The notes below the pieces were generated by a model that did not search any database, had not been told where the DNA came from, and saw only the letters and a program-made list of their open reading frames with translations. Shown here one piece after another: positions 9,200-19,257 of a DNA stretch of 64,000 bases. This DNA comes from Prochlorococcus sp. HOT208_60m_813G15 (GTDB lineage Bacteria; Cyanobacteriota; Cyanobacteriia; PCC-6307; Cyanobiaceae): assembly GCA_002026165.1 (NCBI GenBank), contig MWOS01000093.1:1-64000 (forward strand), written 5' to 3'. Positions within the stretch are counted from its first letter, which is position 1. Every line of letters begins with the position of its first letter. The translations under genes were made by a program, and so were the position numbers.

Positions 9200-10452
9200 T
9201 GGAAACGATTCAAAATTTTCCTGAAATAACGAAGAAGGACTTTCCTCTTTTAAACAACAATACAAAAAGTAATGAGCAAATCATTTATTTAGACCATGCT
9301 GCAACCACGCAAAAACCAATTCAAGTCTTAAAAAAAATTGATGAATATTATAAAAATTTTAATGCCAATGTACATAGAGGAGCGCATCAATTAAGTGCTA
9401 AAGCGACAGAAGAATTTGAAAATGCAAGATACTCCATTAGTAAATATATAAAAGCAAAATCGACAAAAGAAATTATTTTCACAAGAAATGCTACTGAGGC
9501 AATCAATCTAGTAGCTAGATCATGGGGCGAATATTCATTAAAAGAGAACGATGAAATTCTTTTATCAATAATGGAGCATCATAGCAATATTGTTCCATGG
9601 CAAATGGTTGCAGCAAAAAATAAATGCAAATTAAAATTTATAGGCATCGATAAAAATGGGAAATTAGATATAGACGACTTTAAATCAAAACTAACATCTA
9701 GAACTAAACTTGTTAGCCTAGTACATGTTAGTAATACTCTTGGTTGCTGTAATCCAATCAAAGAAATAACTCAATTAGCTAAACAAAAAGGTTCTTTAGT
9801 GTTAATAGATGCATGCCAAAGTTTGGCTCATCAAAAACTGGATGTGATGAATCTTAATATAGATTTTTTAGCTGGATCAGGACATAAATTATGTGGTCCT
9901 ACAGGTATTGGTTTCCTCTGGTCAAGAAAAGAAATCCTAGAACAAATTCCTCCTCTCTTTGGAGGTGGCGAAATGATTCAAGATGTTTTTGAAGAGACAA
10001 GTACATGGGCAGAGCTTCCACACAAATTTGAAGCTGGAACTCCAGCCATTGCAGAAGCAATAGGTCTTGCAGAAGCAATCAATTATATTAACAATATTGG
10101 ATTGAATGAAATTCATGAATATGAAAAAACTATTACTAAATATTTATTTGAAAAATTAAATCAAATAGAAAATATTGAAATCATAGGTCCATCGCCGGAG
10201 ATAGATCCAGACAGAGCCTCACTTGCCACCTTTTATATAAAAAATATACACTCTAATGATATTGCTGAAATTCTTGATTCAAAAGGAATTTGCATCAGAA
10301 GTGGCCACCATTGCTGTCAACCTCTTCACAGATACATTGGAATTAAATCAACAGCTAGAATCAGCATGAATTTCACAACCAATAAGGAAGAAATTGATAT
10401 GTTTATAGAACAATTAAAAGATACTATTGATTTTCTGAAAATCAATTCTTAA
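9199..10452 (+). CDS. sufS: Cysteine desulfurase SufS
   Basis: SufS is a PLP enzyme that takes sulfur from cysteine and passes it to the SufBCD scaffold. The PLP-binding lysine is Lys230 in GSGHKLCGPTG, and the catalytic cysteine Cys372 lies in RSGHHCCQP, the form found in group II desulfurases. The N-terminus has the expected YLDHAATTQKP motif. Length is 417 residues. No sufE-like or sufU-like partner is visible in the window. The gene closes the operon and overlaps the convergent peptidase gene by 4 bases. Confidence 0.95.
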   Translation: METIQNFPEITKKDFPLLNNNTKSNEQIIYLDHAATTQKPIQVLKKIDEYYKNFNANVHRGAHQLSAKATEEFENARYSISKYIKAKSTKEIIFTRNATEAINLVARSWGEYSLKENDEILLSIMEHHSNIVPWQMVAAKNKCKLKFIGIDKNGKLDIDDFKSKLTSRTKLVSLVHVSNTLGCCNPIKEITQLAKQKGSLVLIDACQSLAHQKLDVMNLNIDFLAGSGHKLCGPTGIGFLWSRKEILEQIPPLFGGGEMIQDVFEETSTWAELPHKFEAGTPAIAEAIGLAEAINYINNIGLNEIHEYEKTITKYLFEKLNQIENIEIIGPSPEIDPDRASLATFYIKNIHSNDIAEILDSKGICIRSGHHCCQPLHRYIGIKSTARISMNFTTNKEEIDMFIEQLKDTIDFLKINS

Positions 10453-12374
10453 ATATTCAAAGCATTTTTTAAAAATTCCTGAGATTTTTGCATTACTACT
10501 TCTTTATTTTTAATATTTCTAAAACCATGCCCTTCATTATCAAAAAAAATAACTTCTGAATATTTATTATTCTTAATCAAAATTTCTTGAATTTTTAAAG
10601 TTTGTTTATAAGAAATAACTGTATCTTTTTTTCCATGAAACAATAAGATAGGTCTTTTTATTTTGTGAATATGATTTATCGGTGATCTATTTATATAATC
10701 ATCATGGTTTTTTGCATAATTTCCTACCAAAGAATTTAAATAATCTTTTTCAAACCTATGAGTGTTGTAATGCATATCCTTCAAATCAATAACAGGATAT
10801 TTACAAATTGCTGCTGTAAAAGTAGAACCATATAATAAACAATTCAGGGCAGTTAACCCTCCAGCACTATTACCAAATATTACTACTTTTTCACTATCAA
10901 CTTGATTTGATTTAATCAATTCAAGAGCCAGTGCTTTGCAATCATAAGAATCAACAATACCCCATTTATAATTCAACCTCTCTCTATATGCTTTACCAAA
11001 TCCTGATGATCCTCCATAATTGACTTCAGCAACAAAAAATCCCTTCGACGTCCAATATTGAACTTCAGCATTATATGATCCATCAAAACATGAAGTTGGT
11101 CCGCTATGTGCTCTAACCAGTAGCGGTGGCTTTCTAAAATTTTCAACAAGCGGTCTATAAAGAAAACAATGAGTTAAATTATCTTCAAAACCTTTAAACC
11201 AAAATGTTTCAGGTTTTGAACAATCTTTTATATGATCAAAAAATATCTGCTCAGAAAAATTTAATAAAAGTTTTTTTGCAAAATCAATTTCAAATACAAT
11301 TCCCAAAAAATCAGATCCATAACCTTTTAAGAGAACTTTTTTCCGAAAAACGCTGAAATCACTAATTGAGGTAAAAGGAGTAGAAAATTCTTTAACAAAT
11401 TCAAGATCTTTATATTGTTCCACTATTAAACTATTTTCTTTTTTTGCTACACAAAATAAATTTTTTTTATCCCCTGAAAAAAATGTTATTCCGGTGACCC
11501 ATTGTGGTGCTCCATATTCAGTCGACTTTCTCTCTACTCTTTTTTTAATAAAAATATTCTCTATTTCACTAACATCTAAAAACAATAAATTCCACCATCC
11601 AGAACTATCTTCAGAACATACCAAATGTGTTTCACTTATCCAATAGGGTTGAAAAAAAGAAACGTTTTTTTGGTAATTTATCAGCTTATTTGAGAATTTT
11701 TTTATTTTTTGTATCTCGCCATCTTGATCTACTTGAGCAAAAAACAGCTCATTTTTCTCCCAGGGCATATATGGAGAATCCCACTCTATCCAGGAAAGTA
11801 AGTTAGCAGATGTATTAGAAGACAATTCTCCAGCAAAATTTTTAAATTTTTTTATTCGATAAATATCTTGTTTAGTGTTTTTTAAATTTAAAGAAAATAA
11901 ATAATCTCTATTATTTATTTCGCATATTCCATACAATAAATTTTTTTCAGAAATGACAAATGAAGAATCAAAATTTCCATCAATTGATTTAGATAGTTGA
12001 TTAGGTTCTTGAACTGAAACGAGATATTTATTTTGGGTTCTATCAGTTGACGCTGCCTCTTTAAAAATTTGAAACCATACTGCCTTGGTAATCTGATCTA
12101 TCCATATCAAATAAAAATTATTTTTAAAATTTATACATTTATAAGATTTACCACCATATCCATGAAAATTATTTTTAATATTATGTTTTTTACTTGTTAA
12201 TTGCTGGGGAAAAGCTTCTTTGACGTTAAATGGTCTTGCAAAAATGGCATTTTCATTTTGACCTTCACCAACAACATCAATCCAAAAAATAGTATCCCTA
12301 ATAATAGATAATTCCTTTAAAGCATTTTTTTTAAATTCAGTTTGCTTAACTTTTAACTTATCATCATTACTCAT
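10449..12374 (-). CDS. S9-family (prolyl oligopeptidase-like) serine peptidase
   Basis: The C-terminal third is an alpha/beta hydrolase of the S9 type with the nucleophile Ser503 in FGNSAGG, Asp584 in FHGKKDTVIS and His616 in NEGHGF. Upstream, the region of about 40-390 is a repeat-rich beta-propeller as in dipeptidyl aminopeptidases/acylaminoacyl peptidases, and a HSGPTS oxyanion loop lies near residue 423. There is no signal peptide, so it probably degrades short peptides in the cytoplasm. Substrate is not predictable. Convergent with sufS. Confidence 0.9.
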   Translation of the reverse strand: MSNDDKLKVKQTEFKKNALKELSIIRDTIFWIDVVGEGQNENAIFARPFNVKEAFPQQLTSKKHNIKNNFHGYGGKSYKCINFKNNFYLIWIDQITKAVWFQIFKEAASTDRTQNKYLVSVQEPNQLSKSIDGNFDSSFVISEKNLLYGICEINNRDYLFSLNLKNTKQDIYRIKKFKNFAGELSSNTSANLLSWIEWDSPYMPWEKNELFFAQVDQDGEIQKIKKFSNKLINYQKNVSFFQPYWISETHLVCSEDSSGWWNLLFLDVSEIENIFIKKRVERKSTEYGAPQWVTGITFFSGDKKNLFCVAKKENSLIVEQYKDLEFVKEFSTPFTSISDFSVFRKKVLLKGYGSDFLGIVFEIDFAKKLLLNFSEQIFFDHIKDCSKPETFWFKGFEDNLTHCFLYRPLVENFRKPPLLVRAHSGPTSCFDGSYNAEVQYWTSKGFFVAEVNYGGSSGFGKAYRERLNYKWGIVDSYDCKALALELIKSNQVDSEKVVIFGNSAGGLTALNCLLYGSTFTAAICKYPVIDLKDMHYNTHRFEKDYLNSLVGNYAKNHDDYINRSPINHIHKIKRPILLFHGKKDTVISYKQTLKIQEILIKNNKYSEVIFFDNEGHGFRNIKNKEVVMQKSQEFLKNALNI

Positions 12375-12451
12375 TTAAAAAAAATATAAAGAAAGTAAAT
12401 TAAAGTGCTAGTATTTTTATAGCTAAACTCTTAATTAAAAACTTTTTTAAC

Positions 12452-13057
12452 GTGGCAAACCATTTTTCACAACTTGCAAAAAAGTCAAGAACAAATGGAA
12501 GCTCAGAAAAAATTGTAAAAGAACAAACTGGTAAGCCATCTCTAGATATTTATAAACTTGGTGATGATGTATTAAGACAAAATTCCAAAAGAATAACTAA
12601 GGTTGATGAATCGATTAGAAAACTTGCGAGAGAAATGCTTCAAAGCATGTACGCAGCTAAAGGAATCGGACTTGCAGCACCTCAAATTGGTATCAACAAA
12701 GAACTTCTTGTCATAGATGTAAATTTTGAAGATTCAGCAGCAGAACCTCTTATATTAATTAATCCAGAAATTACAGACTTTGGAACAACCCTTAATTCAT
12801 ACGAAGAAGGCTGCTTAAGTATACCTGGCGTATATTTGAATGTAGTAAGACCATCAACTATAAAATTAAAATTTAGAGATGAAATGGGGAGACCGCGTAA
12901 AATGAAAGCAGATGGACTTCTGGCGAGGTGTATTCAACACGAAATGGATCACTTAAACGGAATATTATTTGTTGATAGAGTTACATCAAAAGATGATTTG
13001 AACAAAGAACTTATAAAAGAAGGGTTCAACGAAAAAGATGTAATTTCTATTAATTAA
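12452..13057 (+). CDS. def: Peptide deformylase
   Basis: It removes the N-formyl group from new proteins using a metal ion. All three motifs are present: GIGLAAPQIG (residues 71-80), EGCLSIP (119-125, metal-binding Cys121) and QHEMDH (162-167, with His163 and His167 as ligands and Glu164 as the catalytic base). The protein starts at GTG 12452 and carries an extra N-terminal 30 residues relative to minimal deformylases. The HIT gene starts 4 bases downstream, so they are likely one transcript. Confidence 0.96.
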   Translation: MANHFSQLAKKSRTNGSSEKIVKEQTGKPSLDIYKLGDDVLRQNSKRITKVDESIRKLAREMLQSMYAAKGIGLAAPQIGINKELLVIDVNFEDSAAEPLILINPEITDFGTTLNSYEEGCLSIPGVYLNVVRPSTIKLKFRDEMGRPRKMKADGLLARCIQHEMDHLNGILFVDRVTSKDDLNKELIKEGFNEKDVISIN

Positions 13058-13061
13058 TCTA

Positions 13062-13403
13062 ATGACTGAAACAACAATATTTCAAAAAATAATTAATGAA
13101 GAAATTCCCTGCGATAAGCTTTACGAAGATAAGTTTTGTATTGCGTTTAATGATATCCAAGCGCAAGCACCAGTCCATTTTTTAGTGATTCCAAAAAAGC
13201 GAATTATCAGTTTATTAAATTGTTTTGAAGAAGATGCAAATTTATTAGGGCATTTACTTTTTGTTGGTAGTAAAATAGCTAAATCAAAAAATTTAACTAA
13301 TTGGAGAACAGTCATTAATACTGGAGCAGAATCCGGACAAACAGTTTTTCATTTGCATATTCATTTTTTATCTGGAAGAAAAATGAATTGGCCCCCAGGT
13401 TAA
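13062..13403 (+). CDS. HIT-family (HINT-type) nucleotide hydrolase
   Basis: Small histidine-triad proteins hydrolyse purine nucleoside phosphoramidates such as AMP-lysine. The triad FHLHIHFL covers residues 96-103 with His99 as the expected nucleophile, and the family's nucleotide-binding IINEEIPCDKLYEDKF segment is at the N-terminus. The length of 113 residues fits HINT. It probably belongs to an operon with def and the downstream membrane genes. Confidence 0.93.
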   Translation: MTETTIFQKIINEEIPCDKLYEDKFCIAFNDIQAQAPVHFLVIPKKRIISLLNCFEEDANLLGHLLFVGSKIAKSKNLTNWRTVINTGAESGQTVFHLHIHFLSGRKMNWPPG

Positions 13404-13449
13404 AACTCTCGAAAGAAAAGTTTATAGGTTATAAATAAGTAAAAACATA

Positions 13450-13728
13450 ATGAACACATCAGATTCCTTAAATAAAAATTCCAAAAATTTATTCAATTTA
13501 ATCTCACAAAATTGGGAAGATCTAGACGATTCACTCAAAAATAAGTTATTAAAAATTTGGAAGGTTTTAACTTATAAATGGCAATTACAAATTTTATTTA
13601 ATCTACCTTTTCTTTTGTGGTGGGTATTAGATAAATCTTTTCCAAAAGTTCATAAATTTGATATGACAATCTTGAATTACTTAAATTTACCTGACTGGGC
13701 ACTTTCATTTATTGGTTTTGGTCAATAG
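13450..13728 (+). CDS. Small hypothetical membrane protein
   Basis: This 92-residue protein is not recognised. Residues 1-45 are polar and helical; one clear hydrophobic segment (about 48-62, LQILFNLPFLLWWVL) and an amphipathic tail ending WALSFIGFGQ follow. It lies 46 bases after the HIT gene and 42 bases before the ABC transporter gene, all on one strand, so it may be co-expressed with the transporter. No function is proposed. Confidence 0.7.
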   Translation: MNTSDSLNKNSKNLFNLISQNWEDLDDSLKNKLLKIWKVLTYKWQLQILFNLPFLLWWVLDKSFPKVHKFDMTILNYLNLPDWALSFIGFGQ

Positions 13729-13770
13729 ACTGCTAAAAGTTATAATTTACCTTATAAAATTAGTCGAGTA

Positions 13771-15753
13771 ATGAATAAAGCAATTAATAATAAAACCAAA
13801 ATATTGTACCAATTACAAAAATTAAGGAAGCTATCACAGCCTTTTTTTCTTCCCATAGATCAATGTAACGGATTTCAATTCATATGGCTTTTGATTTGTC
13901 TTTTATTTTGTGTTGGAGGTGTAGTGCTTGTTGGTCTTACAGGAATAATAAGTTTTTTTGAAAGCTTTCAACCAGTTTTTCTTGAAAAGTATTTCGGAGG
14001 TGTAGTAAGTACTGTCAATTCAATTTGGGCTGGTAGTTGGGGATTGCTTTTCTCTGCCTTATTTCTAATTGGATCAGGGAGCTTTTTTAGCTTAAGACGT
14101 CAATTAAAAAACCGTAGATGGTTGCATTGGTTATTCCTTGCGATAATTGTATTAATGCTTTTAGCTGTAAACGGAATAAACGCAGGTATTGGATTCATTG
14201 CAAGAGATTTAACAAATGCTTTAGTAGAAAAGCAAGAAGATGGGTTTTATCGGATATTGGGGATTTACGCTTGTTGTTTCGCTGTGGCTCTACCAATACG
14301 TGTTTCCCAAATATTTTTTACATATAAGTTAGGAATAATTTGGAGAGAATGGCTTTCAAAAAGTTTAGTCAAAGATTATATGACTAATAAAGCTTATTAC
14401 CAATTAAATCCCAATGATGAAGAACAAACCGATGTAGATAATCCTGACCAAAGAATCACAGATGATACCAGAGCTTTTACCGGGCAAAGTCTCTCTTTCA
14501 CATTAGGTATTTTTGATGCCCTACTAACATTTTCACTTAATATTCTTATTTTATGGAGTATTAGTACAACACTTACTTTTTCTTTATTTGGTTATGCTGC
14601 ATTTGCAACTTCTATCCTTTTAATTGCTGGAAAAAATCTTGTAAAGATTGATTTTGATCAACTCAGATATGAAGCAGATTTTCGATATGGCTTAGTACAT
14701 ATTAGAGATAATGCTGAATCAATAGCCTTTTACTCTGGAGAGAATCCTGAACAAACTGAAACTGAAAGACGCTTAGGAGAAGTGGTGAGAAACTTTAATT
14801 TACTGATTATATGGAGAGTTATAATAGATGTCATGAGAAGATCCATTAATTATGCTGGAAATTTCTTCCCATATTTAATAATGGCAATCCCTTACTTTAA
14901 AGGTGATATTGATTATGGACGCTTTATTCAGGCAAGTTTTGCATTTGGAATGGTCGAAGGTTCGTTATTTTTCATTGTTAATCAAATCGAGGAACTTGCA
15001 AAATTTACTGCGGGTATTGGCAGATTAGAAGGATTCCAATCAAAAGTTGAATCCATCAGTCAAACCAACCCAACAAGCAATCAAAACGTTATTTCAGATT
15101 ATCCCTCAATTCTTATAAATAATGCTGACCTTTGTCCGCCAGGATCAAATAAAACAATAATTAAAAATTTAAATTTGAGCATCGATAATAATCAATCACT
15201 TCTGGTTGTAGGACCATCTGGGTGCGGAAAAACATCTTTACTAAGAATGATTAGTGGTCTATGGGAACCCGATCAGGGAGTAATTAAAAAACCAAAAATT
15301 GGGGAATTATTATTCATACCTCAAAAACCATATATGTTACTTGGTTCTTTACGGGAACAATTATGTTATCCCACAGAAGTTAAGAAATTTAGTGATGAAC
15401 ATCTTACTTCTGTACTTCATGAAGTAAATTTAAAAACCTTGGTGGATCGGTATCCTAATCTTGATATCAAACAAGATTGGCCACGAATTCTTTCTCTAGG
15501 AGAGCAACAAAGATTAGCTTTTGCAAGACTCTTACTAAATTCTCCAAGATTTGCAGTACTTGATGAAGCGACAAGTGCTTTAGATATTAACACTGAAAAA
15601 AAATTATATGGTTTACTTAAGGAACGAGAACTTTCTCTTATTAGTGTTGGACATAGACCTAGCTTAAAAGACTTTCACGAAAATATTTTAGAATTAAATG
15701 GACAAGGAGACTGGAAATTATTGACTTCTGATAAGTATAATTTTAAGGATTAG
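13771..15753 (+). CDS. ABC transporter, fused permease-ATPase, SbmA/BacA-like (ABC-D type)
   Basis: The N-terminal half holds about six membrane segments and matches the SbmA/BacA or YddA type transmembrane domain (for example ARDLTNALVEKQEDGFYRIL region near residue 142-160). The C-terminal ATPase has Walker A GPSGCGKT (481-488), signature LSLGEQQ (574-580), Walker B FAVLDEAT (594-601) and an H-loop SVGHRP. This family imports or exports peptides, vitamin B12 or fatty-acyl compounds in different bacteria, so the substrate is open. The hli gene follows after 8 bases. Confidence 0.9.
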   Translation: MNKAINNKTKILYQLQKLRKLSQPFFLPIDQCNGFQFIWLLICLLFCVGGVVLVGLTGIISFFESFQPVFLEKYFGGVVSTVNSIWAGSWGLLFSALFLIGSGSFFSLRRQLKNRRWLHWLFLAIIVLMLLAVNGINAGIGFIARDLTNALVEKQEDGFYRILGIYACCFAVALPIRVSQIFFTYKLGIIWREWLSKSLVKDYMTNKAYYQLNPNDEEQTDVDNPDQRITDDTRAFTGQSLSFTLGIFDALLTFSLNILILWSISTTLTFSLFGYAAFATSILLIAGKNLVKIDFDQLRYEADFRYGLVHIRDNAESIAFYSGENPEQTETERRLGEVVRNFNLLIIWRVIIDVMRRSINYAGNFFPYLIMAIPYFKGDIDYGRFIQASFAFGMVEGSLFFIVNQIEELAKFTAGIGRLEGFQSKVESISQTNPTSNQNVISDYPSILINNADLCPPGSNKTIIKNLNLSIDNNQSLLVVGPSGCGKTSLLRMISGLWEPDQGVIKKPKIGELLFIPQKPYMLLGSLREQLCYPTEVKKFSDEHLTSVLHEVNLKTLVDRYPNLDIKQDWPRILSLGEQQRLAFARLLLNSPRFAVLDEATSALDINTEKKLYGLLKERELSLISVGHRPSLKDFHENILELNGQGDWKLLTSDKYNFKD

Positions 15754-15761
15754 CAATAAAA

Positions 15762-16040
15762 ATGAATTCTAAAGAAGATCAAACTAACTCAGAAGTTTCA
15801 AATTTAAAAAATGAGAGTTTTATAGAACAGCAGAAAGATCCAAATCAAATCAATGAAGAAATTGGAGACAATAATAAATTAGATGAAAAATCTATAGAAA
15901 TTAATGATGAATATAAATTTGGATGGAGTAGTTATTCTGAAATAACTAATGGAAGATTTGCAATGATCGGATTCCTAGCAATAATTCTAATTGAATTATT
16001 TAGTCAACAATCTTTTTTAAAATGGGCAGGAATCTTATAA
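15762..16040 (+). CDS. hli: High-light-inducible protein (Hlip), single-helix LHC-like
   Basis: Hlips are thylakoid chlorophyll-binding proteins that protect photosystem assembly under light stress. The protein ends with one transmembrane helix carrying the motif E60-I-T-N-G-R-F-A-M-I-G-F (60-71), where Glu, Asn and Arg bind chlorophyll. The first 50 residues are an unusually acidic polar extension. It directly follows the ABC transporter gene and is convergent with ycf66, one base apart. Several hli copies are normal in Prochlorococcus; this is the only one in the window. Confidence 0.93.
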   Translation: MNSKEDQTNSEVSNLKNESFIEQQKDPNQINEEIGDNNKLDEKSIEINDEYKFGWSSYSEITNGRFAMIGFLAIILIELFSQQSFLKWAGIL

Positions 16041-16041
16041 A

Positions 16042-16971
16042 TTAATCATCAAATCTAGAACTATTATCTCTAGGTTTCTTTTTATTTGTTCCAACCGTAT
16101 ATCTACCACTTTGATTTTTTGAACTTGATCTAGCTGAAGAACTAACTCTACGGGTCTCACGTGAATTTTTGACTTGATTAGCATCTTTGAATGAAGCATC
16201 TTCTACTTGAGCTGTTGAAGTTTGCTGTCTAATAGGAGATCTTGAAGGTTTCTTTCTTGTTGAAGAAGAATCATCAGAAGTAGAAATATTATCTTGTCTA
16301 GAAACTGTCCGATTAATTCTGGGTCTTGATCCTGTTTTGACTTCATCACGAGATGAATTTCGTCTCTCACCAAAATTATTTCTTGCTGATTGGTTACTAT
16401 TTCTATCTTCAGCAGTCTGTCTTCTCCTTCTTATAGGTTCTTCATTTTCAAACTGATTTATTCCCCTTGTAGATGGTCTGCTTCTACTTGCTGCCGCAGA
16501 GGGTATAACTCTTGAAACATTCTTCCTGCGAGATCTCCCTTCCATATAATCTTCTTCAAATTCGTCTTCTTGAGGTTTAAATCTTCTGGATGGTCTTTCA
16601 GATTCTTCAAACCTATCATAATCTTCATTAAATCGGCCTCTAGAATTTCTAGGAACATCAGAAATAGGATCATCATCAAAATAAGATGATCTTCTGGCTT
16701 GATCAGTAGCAACTCCCCTCAATCGCACACTTTCATATGCAAAAAAAACTGTAGTTCCTGCTAGTAAAAACTGACCAAACTGAAGGATAGGATCTAACCT
16801 CCAGCCTTGAAAAAATAATATTCCTCCACACAAAAGTCCGATTGCTGCAAAGAAAACATCATAATCCCTTGCCAAGGCAGGCTTAAAGGTCCTCAAGAAA
16901 TAAAGGCCTCCTCCACAGACAGCGAGAACTATACCAACAATACTGGCCCAATTGAGACTAGCATTGACCAC
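16042..16971 (-). CDS. ycf66: Ycf66-family membrane protein
   Basis: The first 95 residues form the Ycf66 domain: about three hydrophobic segments with VLAVCGGGLYFLRTFKP and GQFLLAGTTVFFAYESVRLRG. Ycf66 is found in cyanobacteria and some plastids and its role is unsettled. The remaining 210 residues are a low-complexity, charged, Arg/Ser-rich tail that is likely disordered. The gene follows psbX on the same strand, separated by 78 bases, and the pair may be co-transcribed. Confidence 0.88.
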   Translation of the reverse strand: MVNASLNWASIVGIVLAVCGGGLYFLRTFKPALARDYDVFFAAIGLLCGGILFFQGWRLDPILQFGQFLLAGTTVFFAYESVRLRGVATDQARRSSYFDDDPISDVPRNSRGRFNEDYDRFEESERPSRRFKPQEDEFEEDYMEGRSRRKNVSRVIPSAAASRSRPSTRGINQFENEEPIRRRRQTAEDRNSNQSARNNFGERRNSSRDEVKTGSRPRINRTVSRQDNISTSDDSSSTRKKPSRSPIRQQTSTAQVEDASFKDANQVKNSRETRRVSSSARSSSKNQSGRYTVGTNKKKPRDNSSRFDD

Positions 16972-17049
16972 ATTCTTTCTCCAAAAATTTATTTTTTAAA
17001 GGGTTACTTATATCCCTTATACATAGTGTACTTAAAACTTCAACAAAAA

Positions 17050-17235
17050 CTAGCGTCTGCCAGTAGAAGTACGATCGAGGGAATCTTTCTGGCTAACAAA
17101 AATCAAAAATGCAGTGGCTGGAATAACGATAAGTAAGGCAGCGGCAATAAAACTACCTATCATTCCAACTGCTGAATTATTTGCAACTTCAGCAGAAAAA
17201 TCTGCGGCTAGTAATAAATTTGAGATTTGGAACAC
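17050..17235 (-). CDS. psbX: Photosystem II protein X
   Basis: PsbX is a small single-helix subunit at the edge of photosystem II near the plastoquinone channel. The 61-residue protein has a short N-terminal part, one membrane helix (about 24-47, [20 protein letters not shown]) and a stromal tail [16 protein letters not shown], which fits the cyanobacterial PsbX. The start is GTG at 17235. Adjacency to ycf66 supports the call. A candidate promoter lies just upstream. Confidence 0.88.
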   Translation of the reverse strand: MFQISNLLLAADFSAEVANNSAVGMIGSFIAAALLIVIPATAFLIFVSQKDSLDRTSTGRR

Positions 17236-17257
17236 TTTTTAAATATTAAATTCTCAA

Positions 17258-17285
17258 TTTATAATACGAATTAAATACGTTTCAA
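17258..17285 (-). promoter_or_regulatory. Candidate sigma-70 promoter for psbX
   Basis: On the minus strand a TTGAAA (17285-17280) is followed by 16 bases and TATAAA (17263-17258). Transcription would start near 17250, giving a leader of only about 15 bases before the psbX GTG. The background is AT-rich, so this is a reasoned candidate only. Confidence 0.4.
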
Positions 17286-17324
17286 TGGGTTATTTATTAA
17301 GATGAGTTAAATAATTGTGATTTC

Positions 17325-17630
17325 TTGCTTGTAAACTCTCTTCAAATTTTAGATATCAGTTTAGGAATTTTTCTTTCATATCTAACCATAGTTTTTCTAA
17401 TAAGATTAATACTTACTTGGTACCCAAAAATTGATTTAAGTAAAGGTTTATGGTTATTAATTTCAATACCATCAAGTTCTATTCTTAATTTAACAAGAAA
17501 ACTAATTCCTCCTATTGGAGGCGTTGATGTTGGACCCGTAATTTGGATCGGAGTTATAAGCTTTTTAAGAGAAATTTTAGTCGGTCAGCAAGGGCTTATA
17601 AAACTTGCATTGCATACAAATATTTCATAG
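17325..17630 (+). CDS. YggT-family membrane protein (Ycf19-like)
   Basis: Two hydrophobic spans (about residues 8-30 and 75-95) flank the YggT motif TWYPKIDLSKGLW and the segment LTRKLIPPIGGVDVGPVIW. YggT/Ycf19 proteins have been linked to osmotic tolerance and to nucleoid and thylakoid organisation. The only start in frame that keeps the first helix is TTG at 17325; a stop at 17298 rules out a longer form, and no in-frame ATG or GTG is available. It is divergent from psbX and convergent with accC. Confidence 0.88.
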   Translation: MLVNSLQILDISLGIFLSYLTIVFLIRLILTWYPKIDLSKGLWLLISIPSSSILNLTRKLIPPIGGVDVGPVIWIGVISFLREILVGQQGLIKLALHTNIS

Positions 17631-17648
17631 GAATCATTTAATTATTTC

Positions 17649-18998
17649 TCAGTAATTTGGCAATAATTCTTCTTCTACATATTTAGTATGTATCTTACCT
17701 TGCTTAAATTTAGATTTATTCAGTAAGGTTAGATGAAAGTTAATTGTTGTAGGAATACCAGTTACTGCACATTCATTTAAAGCCCGATTCATACGTTTAA
17801 TTGCGGTATTACGATCTTTTCCCCAGACTATTAATTTACCAATTAATGAGTCATAAAAAGGAGGTATTTCATAGCCTGTATAAACATGACTATCCACCCT
17901 TACACCAGGGCCACCAGGAGGAAGCCACCCAGTTATTTTTCCAGGTGAAGGTCGGAAATTATGTGAAGGATCTTCAGCGTTGATTCTACATTCAATCGCA
18001 TGACCATTTAAATGGATATCATCCTGATTAAATTCCAAATTTGCTCCGCTTGCGATTTTAATTTGCTCAGCTATTAAATCAACTCCTGTAACCATTTCAG
18101 TAACAGGATGTTCAACTTGAATCCGAGTATTCATCTCCATAAAATAAAAATTATCATCATCATCAACTAAAAATTCAACTGTCCCCGCTCCTTCATATCC
18201 GATACTTTTTGCAGCAGCAATAGCTGCGTTCCCCATTTTTTTTCTTAGCTCAGTGTTAATTGCAGGACTAGGAGACTCTTCTAACAATTTCTGATGTCTT
18301 CTTTGAACTGAACAATCTCGCTCTCCTAAATGAACAACATTACCCGACCTGTCGGCCAAAATTTGAATTTCTACATGTCTTGGCTTCTTTATAAATTTCT
18401 CCATATATAGACCATCATTACCAAAAGCTGCTTCTGCTTCGCCTTGAGCTGCTTTAAACATTTTTTCGAGATTATCAGAATTTTCAACCAACCTCATACC
18501 TCTTCCACCTCCTCCAGCAGTCGCTTTAATAATTACCGGATAGCCAATATCATCTGCCAATTTATAAGCCTCATCAACATTTGATAACAAGCCTTTACTA
18601 CCAGGGACTGTTGGAACTCCAACTGCTTCCATAGTTTCTTTGGCTGTAGATTTATCTCCCATAGATCTAATAGCTTTAGGGGATGGGCCAATAAAAACTA
18701 TACCGTGATCGTTACACATCTCAGCAAATTTATCATTTTCCGCGAGAAATCCATAACCGGGATGAATAGCATCAACTCCTCTCGATGTAGCAGCAGCAAG
18801 TATGTTTGGAATATTTAAATAACTCTTATTACTCAATGAATCTCCAACGCAAACCGCTTCATCAGCGAGTTGAACATGCAATGCTTTTTTATCTACAGTG
18901 CTAAAAACTGCAACGGTTGCAATACCAAGTTCTCTACAACTTCTGACAATTCGTAAAGCTATTTCTCCACGATTAGCGATTAAAACTTTTTCAACCAT
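17649..18998 (-). CDS. accC: Acetyl-CoA carboxylase, biotin carboxylase subunit
   Basis: AccC carboxylates the biotin on AccB in the first step of fatty acid synthesis. The 449-residue protein is canonical: N-terminal [17 protein letters not shown]-grasp glycine-rich loop [14 protein letters not shown] (about 159-172), catalytic [15 protein letters not shown], and the C-terminal [19 protein letters not shown]. Its partner accB lies far away in this window at about 58.1-58.6 kb, as is common in cyanobacteria. Confidence 0.97.
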   Translation of the reverse strand: MVEKVLIANRGEIALRIVRSCRELGIATVAVFSTVDKKALHVQLADEAVCVGDSLSNKSYLNIPNILAAATSRGVDAIHPGYGFLAENDKFAEMCNDHGIVFIGPSPKAIRSMGDKSTAKETMEAVGVPTVPGSKGLLSNVDEAYKLADDIGYPVIIKATAGGGGRGMRLVENSDNLEKMFKAAQGEAEAAFGNDGLYMEKFIKKPRHVEIQILADRSGNVVHLGERDCSVQRRHQKLLEESPSPAINTELRKKMGNAAIAAAKSIGYEGAGTVEFLVDDDDNFYFMEMNTRIQVEHPVTEMVTGVDLIAEQIKIASGANLEFNQDDIHLNGHAIECRINAEDPSHNFRPSPGKITGWLPPGGPGVRVDSHVYTGYEIPPFYDSLIGKLIVWGKDRNTAIKRMNRALNECAVTGIPTTINFHLTLLNKSKFKQGKIHTKYVEEELLPNY

Positions 18999-19257
18999 TA
19001 TGAAAATAAAATTGAAGAAATGAAATGACTTAAAATAAAAAATTATTTGCCAAATTATTCAACAAAATTTTTTAGTGAAAAGAGGACATTTTTTACAATA
19101 CAACCTAAAACGTTATATATGTATAAATATTTGTTTTATGCAATAGAAAAATTATTCATCATATTCAAAAAACTCTTTTCTAACTACATGCTTATTTCAG
19201 CCAATAATGTATGATATTTTTAAGGTTTAGGCATCTCCCGGTTGCTGAAAACCCTTT

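Noticed and set aside
19119..19214. A 31-residue plus-strand frame in the spacer before tRNA-Leu
   Set aside because: Very short, AT-driven composition and no start signal; the leader upstream of a tRNA is a more likely role.
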